A stretch of 64,000 nt of DNA from GCA-2746605 sp963710615 (GCA_963710615.1 CAVQBF010000008.1:744001-808000); one strand, 5' to 3'. Positions 45,011-55,302 are shown, counted from the first letter of the stretch. Program-made: numbers and translations. Notes: generated from the sequence alone by a model not told the origin.

Positions 45011-46297
45011 TTAATTCTCTGAGATTATTGACCCGGTTAACCGTGCAAGTTCCGTATCCGTGCTAATTAGATTATATATTGAGTTCAATCTCTGCAAGGA
45101 AGCATTAAGATAAATTATCTGAACATCTCTAAAATTGAATGAATTAATGGCACCACTCTTAAATTTCTCTTCAGAAATTTGCAAATTTAATTTCGTTGCA
45201 GCTAAATTTTCCTCGGCAACTTCCAGCAAATCTTTTTGAATATTATATAATTCAAATAATTGAGTGAGAACATTTGTTAAATTATGTGTCATTTCATCGG
45301 TTTCAATTTTACTTATCTCATTCTGAATTTTTGCAATCTCTAAACTTCTTCTTGTATTTAATCCATCAAAAAGATTTAAGCTAAGGGTAAGATTTCCATA
45401 ATAATCATAGGATTCGGCTGTGGTTTTTGGCAGTCCCGATATTTTTCTATTACTGTTTAAAAAATCATATCCGGCATTAAGTGACAGTCTGGGATACATA
45501 CCTCCCCTTGCAATATCAATTTCACGTTCACTTATTATTTCATTTAAATATTGATTTCTAAGAGTTTTATTGCTGGATAACATTTTATTTAATAAATCTT
45601 CAAAGTCATAATTATTCAGTTCTGTTGTAAAATCATCCAGCTCTGTATAAACTTTATCATCCTTTTCACCAATTAATAAATTGAGCGCTCTTACGGAATT
45701 ATCATAATTTAATTTTTGTGAAAGTAAACTCGATCTATCTTCCAGCCAAGCTGTTTTTGCTTGCAGCACTTCATAAGTTACAGCCCCGCCAATTTCTTTG
45801 CTGGCTTCAGTTCTTTTGAATCTATCATTTGATAAACTTTCCAATTCTTCAAAAACTGTAAGTCTTTCTTTCTGAAGTAAAACATCAAAGTAGGCAAGAA
45901 CAATTGATTGAATGGTGTTTTCAACTGCAACAGCGTTGAATCCCTTTGATAATTCAAACTGATCTTCCAATTGATATTTTGTATTGAATATTCTAAATCC
46001 GTTAAAAAGTGTCCAATTAAGTTGAGCAGATGGCGCAATATTATTTGTAGTAATATCAGCATCATCGTTAGAATCAAATCGGTTAATTGATGCTACACTT
46101 ATATCAATTGTTGGATATCTTCCAGCGGTTCCCCAACTATTATTTGCATCACTAATCTCAACACTTTTCTGAGAAATCCGTAAGTTATAATTATTCTCAA
46201 GTCCAATATTTATTGCTTCTGAAAGAGTTAATTTATTTTGAGCAGTTATAGCTGTTGCACAAAATAAAATTGTAATAGTTATCAATAATGATTTCAT
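45011..46297 (-). CDS. TolC-family outer-membrane efflux channel
   Basis: The start is set at MKSLLITITILF (46297) after AGGAATTTTATTGAA; the longer frame begins at 46330 and overlaps the RND gene. The signal peptide is followed by NKLTLSEAINIGLENNYNLRIS, the two-repeat helical hairpin pattern of TolC proteins and barrel segments (SAQLNWTLFNGFRI; GNLTLSLNLFDGLNT). It would form the outer-membrane exit duct for the RND pump encoded immediately upstream. Confidence 0.9.
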   Translation of the reverse strand: MKSLLITITILFCATAITAQNKLTLSEAINIGLENNYNLRISQKSVEISDANNSWGTAGRYPTIDISVASINRFDSNDDADITTNNIAPSAQLNWTLFNGFRIFNTKYQLEDQFELSKGFNAVAVENTIQSIVLAYFDVLLQKERLTVFEELESLSNDRFKRTEASKEIGGAVTYEVLQAKTAWLEDRSSLLSQKLNYDNSVRALNLLIGEKDDKVYTELDDFTTELNNYDFEDLLNKMLSSNKTLRNQYLNEIISEREIDIARGGMYPRLSLNAGYDFLNSNRKISGLPKTTAESYDYYGNLTLSLNLFDGLNTRRSLEIAKIQNEISKIETDEMTHNLTNVLTQLFELYNIQKDLLEVAEENLAATKLNLQISEEKFKSGAINSFNFRDVQIIYLNASLQRLNSIYNLISTDTELARLTGSIISEN

Positions 46298-46322
46298 TTC
46301 AATAAAATTCCTAATAATATTT

Positions 46323-49300
46323 TTAATCAAATGTTATTCTGCTATTTATTACAGCAGGTTCAATATCTTCAGCTACGGCATCAACTTTCCTAAAGATCTT
46401 TTTATTAATGAATAATTTAATATCATTGAGCACCAAAATAAGTGCTGGGAAGAAACTTAGAATAAAGCCGGTGCCAACTGCAACGCCGTAGGCTAATGAT
46501 ATAGCCATTGGAATCAAAAATTGAGCTTGAAAACTTGTTTCTAAAATTATGGGGTACAAGCCCACTGTTGTGGTGACCGTTGTAAGAAGTATAGCTCTAA
46601 ACCTAGCCAAACCCGCACTGTATACTGCATCTTCAACCTTCATTCCTTCCAATAAATTGGAATTATACTTTGCGAGGAAAACTACAGCATCATTTACTAT
46701 AACACCAGACAAGGCAACCATGCCCCAAACACTTAGAATGGAAATGGGCTGAGCATGAATTCCGTGTCCCCATGCCGCACCAAGAAAAGAAAGGGGAATC
46801 ATCATTAAAATTATTGCCGCATGAGATAATGATCTAAAATGAATTGAAAGAATAATAATAATAACCGCAAATGCTAAACTGAACATCTGCTGAATTTGAG
46901 CTACTGATTCATCGCTGGATCTTGCCTGTCCTTGATATAAAACATCTACACCCGGATACTGAATTTTCATCTCAGAAATAACATCCTCATTTATTTTAGC
47001 AAGTATGGGTGGTACAGATGCATAAGGATCATATAAATCACTTTCAATACGAACTTCCTTACTACCATTAAATCTTTGAATAGCAACTGGACCTCTATCT
47101 AATTCATAATCTACTAATTGTGTAAGTGGAAAATCTCCACGAGCAGTTTTTATTTTCATATTCTCCAGTTTTCCAACATTTATCCTATCCTCTTGGGGAT
47201 ATCTTACCCAAACTCTCAGCTCATCTTTACCATCTTGAAGTCTTTGAGCTTGTCCTCCAAAAAATCCTTGTCGAATTTGCCTGCTTATTTCACTTTGTGT
47301 TAAACCAAGAAAATATGCTTGCGGCTTAAGATTAATTCTAATTTCCTGTTTACCAGCAGCATTGTTGTCTGTGATATTTTCAAGTTCGGCAAATCCATCC
47401 AGCTTTTCTCTTAAAAATTCTTTTGCTAATTCAAGCTCTTTCTGGTTTTTTCCCAACAGACTAATTGATACCGGTTTGCCAAATCTATTAAAACCACCTA
47501 CAGTTAATTTTTGAGCTTCTGGAACTGTACCGATTTTTTCTCTAACTCTATTTGCAATATCAAAACTTGAGACAGGTGCACCTTCCATATCTCTCAAACT
47601 TACAGTAATATTACCAGAATGAGATCCAATTTCCTGTCCTTGAAATGCTGATCCAATTCCTAAAAAAGTAAATGTGATGTAGTCGTTTGAATCAGCAAAC
47701 TCCTCCTTCAAATCATCATTAACTTCCCATATTTTATCTTCAAAATCTTCAAGAAATTGCATGGTCTGCTTCTCTCCGGCACCAGGCGTAAATGCTAAAT
47801 CAACATTAAAAAAATCGAAAGCGATTGAAGGAAAAAATGTTGTTCTAATTACAGTCCCCTGAATCATTCCAAAAGTAATAATTATAAGTGCAATAGGAAT
47901 AGTAATAACAATCCATCTCCATTTGATTGTTGCTTTTAGTACTTTTTCATATGATTTATCTCTTAGAAAGTAAATTATTTTATCAAGTTTAGCTCTAATT
48001 CCGTTTTTGTCTTTTTTAACTCTTCTTAAAATTTTATCACTCGAAAGATGAGCCGGTAGCACATAGAAAGCTTCAATAAGAGAAAATCCCAGACTAAAAA
48101 CTACAATAAAAGCCATTTCATATAAAAATTCTAACGATCCTTCTAAAAACATCAGCGGAGTAAAAGCAATAATTGTAGTGCTTACAGATGTTAAGACTGC
48201 TGGCATAACTTCAATAGTTCCATCGTATGCAGCTTTTTTTGCACTCTTGCCTCTTTCAAAATGAGAAAATATATTTTCGCCTATAACAATTCCGTCATCA
48301 ACCAGAATACCAATTACCAATATCATTCCAAATAAAGATATCATATTGATTGTAACCCCGGCAAGATTAGCTACAATGAACATACCCAAGAAAGAAGCGG
48401 GAATTCCCCACGCAACCCACAATGAAAGCCTGAAACTTAAAAACATTGCTAATGATATTACTACAAGAAGAAGCCCTAGTCCACCGTTATTGAGTAATAA
48501 ATCAAGTCTGCTGTCGAGTAATTCTTTAAAATCGAACGTAACTGTCAGTTCAACACCTTCATTTTCTTTATTAAACTTTTCAACGTACTCATTTATATAA
48601 TCAGAGATCTGCTCTAAATCTTCATCTGCAAGTTTTCTGATATTAAAGAATACTGCCCGTTTTCCATTTAAATATGATTGGTTAGGAACTTCAGAAAACT
48701 TCTTTTTAACCATTGCTACATCTCGAATCCGCACAAAGCTGCCATCAAGATTGGCTCTAACGACAATATCGGCTAAAATATTAGGATCAACGGTTCTATT
48801 TCGGGAACGGATTAGTATCTCTTCTTCTTCCGATCTAATTGTACCGGCAGCAACATCAAGGTTGTTAGCAGCAATTGCATTTGCAACATCACTTATTGTA
48901 AGATTATATCTCAATAGATTCTTTTCAGAAACTTCGACAGAAATTTCTAGTGCAGGATATCCTGAAATTGAAAGTTGACTAATTATACCGGAATTAAGAA
49001 AGTCGTCTTCTATTTTGGTTGAATGCCTTTTCAGGTTTTCTAAACTGACATCTCCGGAAAGTCCCATATTAGCTGCGTTTGTTGTTTCACGCTGTTTAAA
49101 AACGATAGGTCGTTCAGCATCAACAGGAAATGAACTAATTCCATCCACGGAATTTTTTACATCCCTTAATACATCATCAATATCATAATTTGTCAATGTT
49201 TCAATTCTAACTTGTGAAAAGTTTTCTGAAGATGTGGAAGTAAACTCCTTTATTCCAACTAATCCCCTGATAGCTTCTTCAATTCTAGTTGTAATTGCTT

Positions 49301-49484
49301 CTTCCATCTCTTTTGGTGAAGCACCGGGATAAGCAACGGTTATATTTATAAATCTGGAGGCTCTTTCCGGGAAGAATGATTTCTTGAGCGATAAAACACT
49401 ATAGCCGCCAAAAATTAATAAAATAGCAATTACAATATTCGCATAAAATGGATATTTGATAAAATTTTCTAAAACTTTTTTCAT
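46323..49484 (-). CDS. RND-family efflux pump inner-membrane subunit (AcrB/HAE1-like)
   Basis: The 1053-residue protein has the RND plan. TM1 starts FIKYPFYANIVIAILLIFGG and the first porter domain follows. TM2-6 carry the proton-relay aspartate pair in GILVDDGIVIGENIF. The second half has TM7 (WRWIVITIPIALIIITFG), a second porter domain and TM8-12 with SGVIVNDAVVFLAKYN. The length matches drug-type pumps and there is no frameshift. It works as a trimer with the MFP and TolC proteins of the same operon to expel hydrophobic or amphiphilic compounds. Confidence 0.95.
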   Translation of the reverse strand: MKKVLENFIKYPFYANIVIAILLIFGGYSVLSLKKSFFPERASRFINITVAYPGASPKEMEEAITTRIEEAIRGLVGIKEFTSTSSENFSQVRIETLTNYDIDDVLRDVKNSVDGISSFPVDAERPIVFKQRETTNAANMGLSGDVSLENLKRHSTKIEDDFLNSGIISQLSISGYPALEISVEVSEKNLLRYNLTISDVANAIAANNLDVAAGTIRSEEEEILIRSRNRTVDPNILADIVVRANLDGSFVRIRDVAMVKKKFSEVPNQSYLNGKRAVFFNIRKLADEDLEQISDYINEYVEKFNKENEGVELTVTFDFKELLDSRLDLLLNNGGLGLLLVVISLAMFLSFRLSLWVAWGIPASFLGMFIVANLAGVTINMISLFGMILVIGILVDDGIVIGENIFSHFERGKSAKKAAYDGTIEVMPAVLTSVSTTIIAFTPLMFLEGSLEFLYEMAFIVVFSLGFSLIEAFYVLPAHLSSDKILRRVKKDKNGIRAKLDKIIYFLRDKSYEKVLKATIKWRWIVITIPIALIIITFGMIQGTVIRTTFFPSIAFDFFNVDLAFTPGAGEKQTMQFLEDFEDKIWEVNDDLKEEFADSNDYITFTFLGIGSAFQGQEIGSHSGNITVSLRDMEGAPVSSFDIANRVREKIGTVPEAQKLTVGGFNRFGKPVSISLLGKNQKELELAKEFLREKLDGFAELENITDNNAAGKQEIRINLKPQAYFLGLTQSEISRQIRQGFFGGQAQRLQDGKDELRVWVRYPQEDRINVGKLENMKIKTARGDFPLTQLVDYELDRGPVAIQRFNGSKEVRIESDLYDPYASVPPILAKINEDVISEMKIQYPGVDVLYQGQARSSDESVAQIQQMFSLAFAVIIIILSIHFRSLSHAAIILMMIPLSFLGAAWGHGIHAQPISILSVWGMVALSGVIVNDAVVFLAKYNSNLLEGMKVEDAVYSAGLARFRAILLTTVTTTVGLYPIILETSFQAQFLIPMAISLAYGVAVGTGFILSFFPALILVLNDIKLFINKKIFRKVDAVAEDIEPAVINSRITFD

Positions 49485-49536
49485 TTATTTTCCTCAAAAA
49501 AATCAATAAGGTAATTTTTTACGTTACCAGATATTT

Positions 49537-50682
49537 TTAGTCCTTATCTTTTATTACACTTACTCTTGAATTTTCATTTGCGTTAATTAATGGTTCCGTG
49601 ATAATAGTGTCATTCTCATTTAAACCATTGAAAAACAAAGTTTTTTCATTCAATCTAACAACATCAATTGTCTCTTTTTTTAGTAAGCCTTTTTTTACCA
49701 AGAAAACATTGTTTGCATTAAAAACAGCATTACGCGGAATTTCCATTGAATTTTTCACTGTGATACCATCAAATATTACTGAAAGGTATTGTCCTTTAAA
49801 GATTGGTTTTTCGCTTGAATTTTTAAGGCTTATAAAAACGCTAATTGATTGTGTCTGAACATCAAGATCCCCGGAAATTCTTGCAACTTTACCTTTTGCA
49901 TAAATCACTCCATTCTCGTCAGCTATTTTTACTTCGTCTCCAATAGAAATCCATTTTGCATCTGTTACTTCAAGGGGCACCTCTAATTCAAGATCTTTGG
50001 TATTAATTATCTTTCCTAGTCTGGTACCCATACCGGCAATTCCACCAACTTCAACATTTACTTCTGTAATTGCGCCATTAAATGGGGCATAAATATTATG
50101 TTTATCAAAATTTGATTCAGCACGTTTAATATTATAATAGCTGCTAAGAATATTTCTGCTTGATAAAAACACTTTCTCTTTAGTTGATTTTATTTCGGGA
50201 AGATTGGGAAGATCCTTATCAATATTAATATTTTCAAAAAAATTATACCAATTGTTGTAATTCTCTTCAAAATCTATTCTCAGATCAGGCAAAAGACCTG
50301 CTAAAGTATTTAAGAAACTACTTTTATCAGCTTTTAAGCTCAGTCCAGCTTCCTTGTCATAAATCTTTATGAGTAAATCACCCTTTTTAAAAGACTGACC
50401 TTTTTTGAATTGAATACTTCCAGGCAGTATTTTTCCAGTTACTTCGGCGCTTAAAATCACTTCTGAATTTGAATAAACTCTACCCGGTGCAACAATTTTA
50501 GCAGACCTTGTCTCATATTTTATCGGTTGTGCTTTTACGTATCTAATTAACTCTTTTGGAGGAGTTTTACGTGGATCTTCCTTAAGGCTGCTCAGCCACA
50601 TCATTGACAGGAAGGCAAATATGATAATCACCACTCCACTTATAATAATTATATACTTCTGTTTTTTCATAACTATTTCCAT
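49537..50682 (-). CDS. RND periplasmic adaptor (membrane-fusion protein)
   Basis: The 381-residue protein has an N-terminal membrane anchor (KYIIIISGVVIIIFAFLSMMW), then the adaptor layout: first lipoyl half (SAEVTGKILPGSIQFKKGQSFKKGDLL), a short hairpin, second lipoyl half (YAPFNGAITEVNVEVGGIAGMGTRL), beta barrel (LEVPLEVTDAKWISIGDEV) and a membrane-proximal domain. Starts at 50682 or 50670 are both possible; the gene overlaps or abuts the end of marR. It bridges the RND pump and TolC channel. Confidence 0.92.
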   Translation of the reverse strand: MEIVMKKQKYIIIISGVVIIIFAFLSMMWLSSLKEDPRKTPPKELIRYVKAQPIKYETRSAKIVAPGRVYSNSEVILSAEVTGKILPGSIQFKKGQSFKKGDLLIKIYDKEAGLSLKADKSSFLNTLAGLLPDLRIDFEENYNNWYNFFENINIDKDLPNLPEIKSTKEKVFLSSRNILSSYYNIKRAESNFDKHNIYAPFNGAITEVNVEVGGIAGMGTRLGKIINTKDLELEVPLEVTDAKWISIGDEVKIADENGVIYAKGKVARISGDLDVQTQSISVFISLKNSSEKPIFKGQYLSVIFDGITVKNSMEIPRNAVFNANNVFLVKKGLLKKETIDVVRLNEKTLFFNGLNENDTIITEPLINANENSRVSVIKDKD

Positions 50683-51155
50683 CGTCCTTTATTTTTTATT
50701 ACAAATTTCAAAATATCTTCACCTGTTAAATTTTTTACTATTAGAGATAGAATTTTCTTAAACGATTCAACATCGTTTTTCTGAGAATCATTAAATGCTT
50801 TATGCAAGGACTCATCAGCCACTTTTTTAAGTTTAGGTACTATTTTTTTCCCTTCATCGGTTAAGAATATTCTCCGCACTCTTCTATCATTCTCATCCAG
50901 AGATCTTTTGACCAATTTATGTTTTTCAAGATTGTCAATAATTTTAGTTACACTAACTTTATCTCTTATTGTCTTTTCTGCTATTTCATTCTGACTTTTT
51001 CCATCACAATGATATAAGTAAATAAGAATTGACCATTGCTCAAATGTGATATCAAACTCTTTAGATTGAAAAGCTCTATTCACATGCTTATGAAGAGCTT
51101 GTGTTCCTTTGCTTAACAAAAAACCAAGTGAGCCATCTATTATATGTTGTGACAT
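50673..51155 (-). CDS. MarR-family regulator of the efflux operon
   Basis: The 160-residue protein has a standard MarR winged helix: FDITFEQWSILIYLYHCDGKS, IAEKTIRDKVSVTKIIDNLEKH and a wing DENDRRVRRIFLTDEGK. It is first in the operon marR-MFP-RND-TolC-cation transporter and its ATG lies inside a palindrome, so it should repress itself and the pump until an inducer binds. Inducers of MarR proteins are usually small phenolic or lipophilic compounds; here unknown. Confidence 0.92.
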   Translation of the reverse strand: MSQHIIDGSLGFLLSKGTQALHKHVNRAFQSKEFDITFEQWSILIYLYHCDGKSQNEIAEKTIRDKVSVTKIIDNLEKHKLVKRSLDENDRRVRRIFLTDEGKKIVPKLKKVADESLHKAFNDSQKNDVESFKKILSLIVKNLTGEDILKFVIKNKGRWK

Positions 51156-51186
51156 TAGTTGCCTAACTAATTGTTAATTGGTTAAC
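51154..51186. promoter_or_regulatory. Two tandem MarR-type operators at the efflux operon
   Basis: ATTAGTT-GCCT-AACTAAT (51154-51171) has perfect 7-bp arms and overlaps the marR start codon. GTTAA-TTGG-TTAAC (51173-51186) has perfect 5-bp arms one base beyond. Tandem palindromes over the start of a marR gene are a classic arrangement for autorepression. Confidence 0.7.
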
Positions 51187-51316
51187 TAAAAGGTTCGAAA
51201 AATATATAAAAATAATTAGACACGCAATCTTTTTATTAAAATCAGTTAAATTTTTCTGGCTAAGTTTTTTGAATCATATTTTTGGCTAAATTTAAATTTC
51301 AAATTATTTAATTATT

Positions 51317-52183
51317 ATGAAAACAATTCTTCTTTTAGCTACAATTTTAATCGGTGTTCTATTTCCATTTACTCATGAGTATTCGTTTTTAATTAAATAT
51401 CTGCTAATGATTATGCTCTTTTTTTCATTCCTCAAGATGGAAGTAAAAAAAAGCGATCTTCAAAAAAATCATTTATACCTACTATCTATAAACCTATTGG
51501 TTCCTATAACATTCTATTTAATTTTTAGGTCTATAGGAAATTTACAATTAGCTCAAGTTGCTTTTATTACTGCAATTGCTCCAACCGCTATTGCATCACC
51601 TGTAATTGTCAACTTATTGAACGGTAAGATAGAGTTTACAGTAATCTCAATTCTATTAACTAATTTTGTGATTGCATTCCTGCTTCCCTTTGCAATTCCG
51701 TTCATTTTAAACAACAATTCAGCAATTTCTTCTGTTGATGTTCTTCAACCGGTGGCTGAAATATTTTTGATTCCCTTTTTTCTTTCATTAGTCAGCAAAA
51801 AATATTTCCCTGGTATTAGTCAAATCTTGGTTAAATGGAATAAATATGTTTTCTATATTCTGGTCTTAAATATAAATTTGGGAACAGCCAAGGCAAGCAA
51901 TTATATTAAATCAGAGATGAGTTTCAGTGACCCAATTATTTATCAGATTGCAATTGTATCATTAGTTTTATGTATTCTCTATTTTACAATTGGTAAATTT
52001 ATCGCACCAAAAAATCTTAAGCTGGAAGGTTCTCAATCCTTAGGTCAAAAAAACAATGGATTTACTGTTTGGGTTGCTCTTACTTTTATTAGTCCTCTTG
52101 CGGTTTTGGGACCAGTTTTTTACATTTTATTTCAAAACTTTTACATTTCCTGGCAGCTGCATAAAGGTCAGAAGAAAACATGA
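51317..52183 (+). CDS. Bile acid:sodium symporter (BASS)-family transporter
   Basis: The 288-residue protein has about nine membrane helices. The family motif region AFITAIAPTAIASPVIVNLLNG and the later QKNNGFTVWVAL match BASS transporters, which move organic anions such as bile acids, pyruvate or pantothenate with sodium. Substrate is unknown. It is divergent from the MarR efflux operon, with a GNAT acetyltransferase gene 28 bases downstream as probable co-transcribed partner. Confidence 0.82.
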   Translation: MKTILLLATILIGVLFPFTHEYSFLIKYLLMIMLFFSFLKMEVKKSDLQKNHLYLLSINLLVPITFYLIFRSIGNLQLAQVAFITAIAPTAIASPVIVNLLNGKIEFTVISILLTNFVIAFLLPFAIPFILNNNSAISSVDVLQPVAEIFLIPFFLSLVSKKYFPGISQILVKWNKYVFYILVLNINLGTAKASNYIKSEMSFSDPIIYQIAIVSLVLCILYFTIGKFIAPKNLKLEGSQSLGQKNNGFTVWVALTFISPLAVLGPVFYILFQNFYISWQLHKGQKKT

Positions 52184-52211
52184 TCGATTTCTATATTTTA
52201 GGGGATAAATT

Positions 52212-52757
52212 ATGAAAAATCCTTTTTTGATTGGTCAAAAAATTTACTTAAGAGCGGCAGATGAGAATGATGCAGAAATTATTGCTCTTTCAGAAAATCA
52301 CCCCGAACCAAGAACAAGTCTATTTTATGCGATTCCAACCAACAAAGAAGAGCAGCTAAATAGAATTAAACAGCGACAAAAAGATCACTCTACAATTTAT
52401 TTAACAATTTGCAAAAAAGATAATAATATGCCTATTGGTTCAACAGCATTTTTTAGAATTGATTGGGTGGGAAGAATGGCTATTTTTTATATAGCCATTG
52501 CAGAAAAAGAAAATTGGAATAAAGGTTTTGGAAAAGAATCCACAAAGCTAATGGTTGATTATGCTTTTGCAACTTTAAATCTGAATAGAATTCAACTTCA
52601 TGTAAGCACAGAAAACGATAGAGCTATTGACGTTTATGAAAAAGTTGGCTTCAAAAGAGAAGGGATACTTCGTGAAGCAATGTTTTTTGAAAACCATTAT
52701 GTTGATTTTTACGTAATGGGAATGCTAAAGAGTGATTGGCAAAAAACAAGCCCCTAG
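52212..52757 (+). CDS. GNAT acetyltransferase, RimJ/RimL-like
   Basis: The 181-residue protein follows the RimJ/RimL subgroup: GQKIYLRAADENDAEII at the start, IGSTAFFRIDWVGRMAIFYIAIAEKENWNKGFGKESTKLMVDYAF with the acetyl-CoA pyrophosphate loop, then LNLNRIQLHVSTENDRAIDVYEKVGFKREGILREA. It transfers acetyl groups to an amine, in ribosomal proteins or small molecules; the exact target is unknown. Confidence 0.92.
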   Translation: MKNPFLIGQKIYLRAADENDAEIIALSENHPEPRTSLFYAIPTNKEEQLNRIKQRQKDHSTIYLTICKKDNNMPIGSTAFFRIDWVGRMAIFYIAIAEKENWNKGFGKESTKLMVDYAFATLNLNRIQLHVSTENDRAIDVYEKVGFKREGILREAMFFENHYVDFYVMGMLKSDWQKTSP

Positions 52758-52779
52758 TTTTAAAAACTAAACATTATTC

Positions 52780-52832
52780 TTGACAAAAAACTCTTTTTAC
52801 CGTATATTTTAATCAGAATTTATAATCTGATT
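52780..52832 (+). promoter_or_regulatory. Promoter and operator of the nitrite-reductase operon
   Basis: TTGACA (52780-52785) and TATATT (52803-52808) are separated by exactly 17 bases. Just after, around the expected start point, AATCAGA (52811-52817) and TCTGATT (52826-52832) form a perfect 7-bp inverted repeat with an 8-base centre, suggesting a repressor site. It drives the NapH-like, porin, nrfH and nrfA genes. The bound regulator is unknown. Confidence 0.65.
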
Positions 52833-52848
52833 ACAAAAAGAAGCAAAG

Positions 52849-53940
52849 ATGTCTAAAATCATTAAAAATAAAGAAAAACCAATTCAGAAATATAGATTGT
52901 ACGTTCAACTCTTTTTTGTCGCTATAGTTTTATGGATAGGAATTGAGTTTTATTTATTCACAACATTTCTAGAATCAGGAGGAAATTCTACTTTTTACGA
53001 ACGACCTCCCGGGGTTGAAGCATTCCTGCCAATCAGTTCGATGATGAGCTTATATTATTTTTTCCTTTCGGGTAATATTCATCCGGCACATCCGGCAGGA
53101 TTAGTAATATTTGTAGCAATTTTAGCAATTTCGTTCGTGTTTGGTAAATCATTCTGCAGCTGGGTCTGCCCAATTGGATTTATCTCCGAATCCCTTGGAG
53201 ATTTTGGCGAAAAAATACAAAAGAAACTTTTTAAGAAAAGAATAAAAATGCCAAAGTTTCTTGATTATCCTTTAAGAGGTTTAAAGTATTTACTTCTTGG
53301 GTTTTTTGTAAACGCAATATTCCTATCTATGACTGCTGTTGCATTAAAGTATTTTCTTGATTCGCCATATAATATAATTTCTGATGTAAAGATGTATTAC
53401 TTCTTTGCAAATATTTCTCAATTTTCTCTAATTGTTATAGCAGTGTTAATGCTTCTCTCGGTTCTGTTCAGGAATTTTTGGTGCCGTTATCTTTGTCCTT
53501 ACGGTGCACTTTTAGGCATTTTCTCTTTGCTCAGTCCACTAAAAATTAAGAGGAATAAAGAGTCTTGCATCGACTGTAACCTCTGTGCAAAAGCTTGCCC
53601 ATCATTTATTAAAGTTGATAAAGTTACTACAGTTTTTTCTGATGAATGTTCAACTTGTATGAGCTGCGTGGATGCATGTCCAGTTAAAGATACACTTGAC
53701 CTAAAACCTGTCATTGGTAATAAAAAATTCTCTAAAAAATGGATTGCCGCGGGCGTTGTTGGCATTTATTTCATAATTATTTCAATTGGAATGATATCCG
53801 GATATTGGCAAAATGATATAAGTAAAGATCAATATATTAAATTATATAAGCAGAAAAATTCAATCGGCCATATAAGAAGTTCGGAGGATGTTAAAAAACT
53901 GAATAGAGAAGCATCTTCACAACAATTATTAAAAAATTGA
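52849..53940 (+). CDS. NapH/CcoG-like membrane iron-sulfur protein
   Basis: The 363-residue protein has five to six membrane helices. Two periplasm/cytoplasm-edge cysteine motifs (SFCSWVCPIGF and WCRYLCPYGALLG) are typical of NapH-type quinol-oxidising proteins. Two 4Fe-4S ferredoxin motifs follow (CIDCNLCAKACP, CSTCMSCVDACP). It is expected to carry electrons from the quinol pool to a periplasmic acceptor. Placement as first gene before the NrfH/NrfA genes suggests it feeds nitrite reduction or maintains the cytochromes. Confidence 0.88.
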   Translation: MSKIIKNKEKPIQKYRLYVQLFFVAIVLWIGIEFYLFTTFLESGGNSTFYERPPGVEAFLPISSMMSLYYFFLSGNIHPAHPAGLVIFVAILAISFVFGKSFCSWVCPIGFISESLGDFGEKIQKKLFKKRIKMPKFLDYPLRGLKYLLLGFFVNAIFLSMTAVALKYFLDSPYNIISDVKMYYFFANISQFSLIVIAVLMLLSVLFRNFWCRYLCPYGALLGIFSLLSPLKIKRNKESCIDCNLCAKACPSFIKVDKVTTVFSDECSTCMSCVDACPVKDTLDLKPVIGNKKFSKKWIAAGVVGIYFIIISIGMISGYWQNDISKDQYIKLYKQKNSIGHIRSSEDVKKLNREASSQQLLKN

Positions 53941-54032
53941 AAATGATATAAAATTGTGATTAAAAATTGATATAATTAGATAAAATTTTATGTTTATATA
54001 TCAGATAATTTATTCCTAATAAGTGGGGTTTT

Positions 54033-55261
54033 ATGAAAAAAAGTATAATCTTTCTCTTTTTTACGATTAATCTCAGCTTAATTATTGCCCAAAGTAATTT
54101 TGATGTTTCTGCAGAAATAAGACCTAGATTTCAAATGGACAATAAAGACTTTAACAGTGATTTACCTTCAAACAACTTTACTGAATTGAGAACCAGATTG
54201 GGATTGAAGTTTTCGCCAACGGAAAATATTGAGGGATTTGTTCAGATTCAAGATTCACGTATTTACGGAACTGAGCCTAATACGCTTACCAGTACTGATA
54301 ACATTGATCTTCATCAAGCTTATTTTAATGTAAACAAACTCTTTGATTTACCTTTTAACTTAAAGCTCGGTCGTATGGAATTATCTTACGGACCGCAAAG
54401 ACTAATTGGCGCTGTTGGGTGGCATAATGTAGGCGAAGTTTCGATGGTGGTAGTTCTCCAGTTAAATACAGAAAAAATAGATATTGATTTCTTCTACTGC
54501 ACAAATAAATGAAAAGCGAAGCCTGGCGATACAAATGATTCAATCTTATTGGGCATTACGGCAATTTAAAAGTGATTGATAATTATAAAATCCAACCGTT
54601 TCTTTATTAGTGATTTTGAAATTGGAAGTGACTTAAGTCGCTATACTATGGGTATTTATATCAACGGAAATATAGGTAATTTTTCTCATGAAGTTGAAGC
54701 TGCTTATCAGATTCGGTTCAGTTACATGAAAGATAGTTGATATTGCTGCATATATGTTTGCATTAAATTTAAAATATAGCTTTAATACTCTAATAAAACC
54801 CAATGTGGGCGTAGGTATTGATTACTTAAGTGGTGATGATAATGGAGCTTCAGACAATGAAAGTATAATGTCTTTAATACACTATATGCAACAAATCATA
54901 AATATTATGGTTTTATGGATTATTTTATTGATATTCCAAATAATACTTATGGTTTAGGTTTAATGGATATCCATGCAAAAGTTAGCAATTTCTCCTGCTA
55001 ACAAATTTAAGAGCGGCATTAGCTTTCCATATTGTTTAATTCTCCAGTGAAGATTACTTTATACTATAAGTGATTCGCCAAGTCAAAAAATTAACGAGTT
55101 TTGGTACTGAAGTTGACTTAACTTTGATATATTCTTATAATAGTGCAGTTAAATTTAGTGGCGGCATTTTCATTATTTATCCCTGGAGATATATTTAAGC
55201 AAACTCAAAGGTGAAGATAGCTGCAACTTGGATGTATTTAATGGCAGTTGTAAATTTATAA
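54033..55261 (+). pseudogene. Alginate-export-like outer-membrane porin, many frameshifts
   Basis: The first frame (54033-54512) has a signal peptide (FLFFTINLSLIIAQ) and porin strands (ISAEIRPRFQ-like; TRLGLKFSPTENIEGFVQIQD; LKLGRMELSYGPQRLIGAVGW). From about 54430 on, the protein can be followed only by changing frames many times: SDFEIGSDLSRYTMG, PNVGVGIDYLSGDDNG, HKYYGFMDYFIDIPNNTYG, EVDLTLIYSYNSAVKF and finally YLMAVVNL at 55261. Roughly ten indels in 0.8 kb without loss of the coding signal suggests poor sequence rather than decay. It would let nitrite or other small anions through the outer membrane. Confidence 0.7.
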
Positions 55262-55302
55262 AAGAGGTTGTTAATGCAGATAAAAAACAAAAAAAGTATT
55301 AA

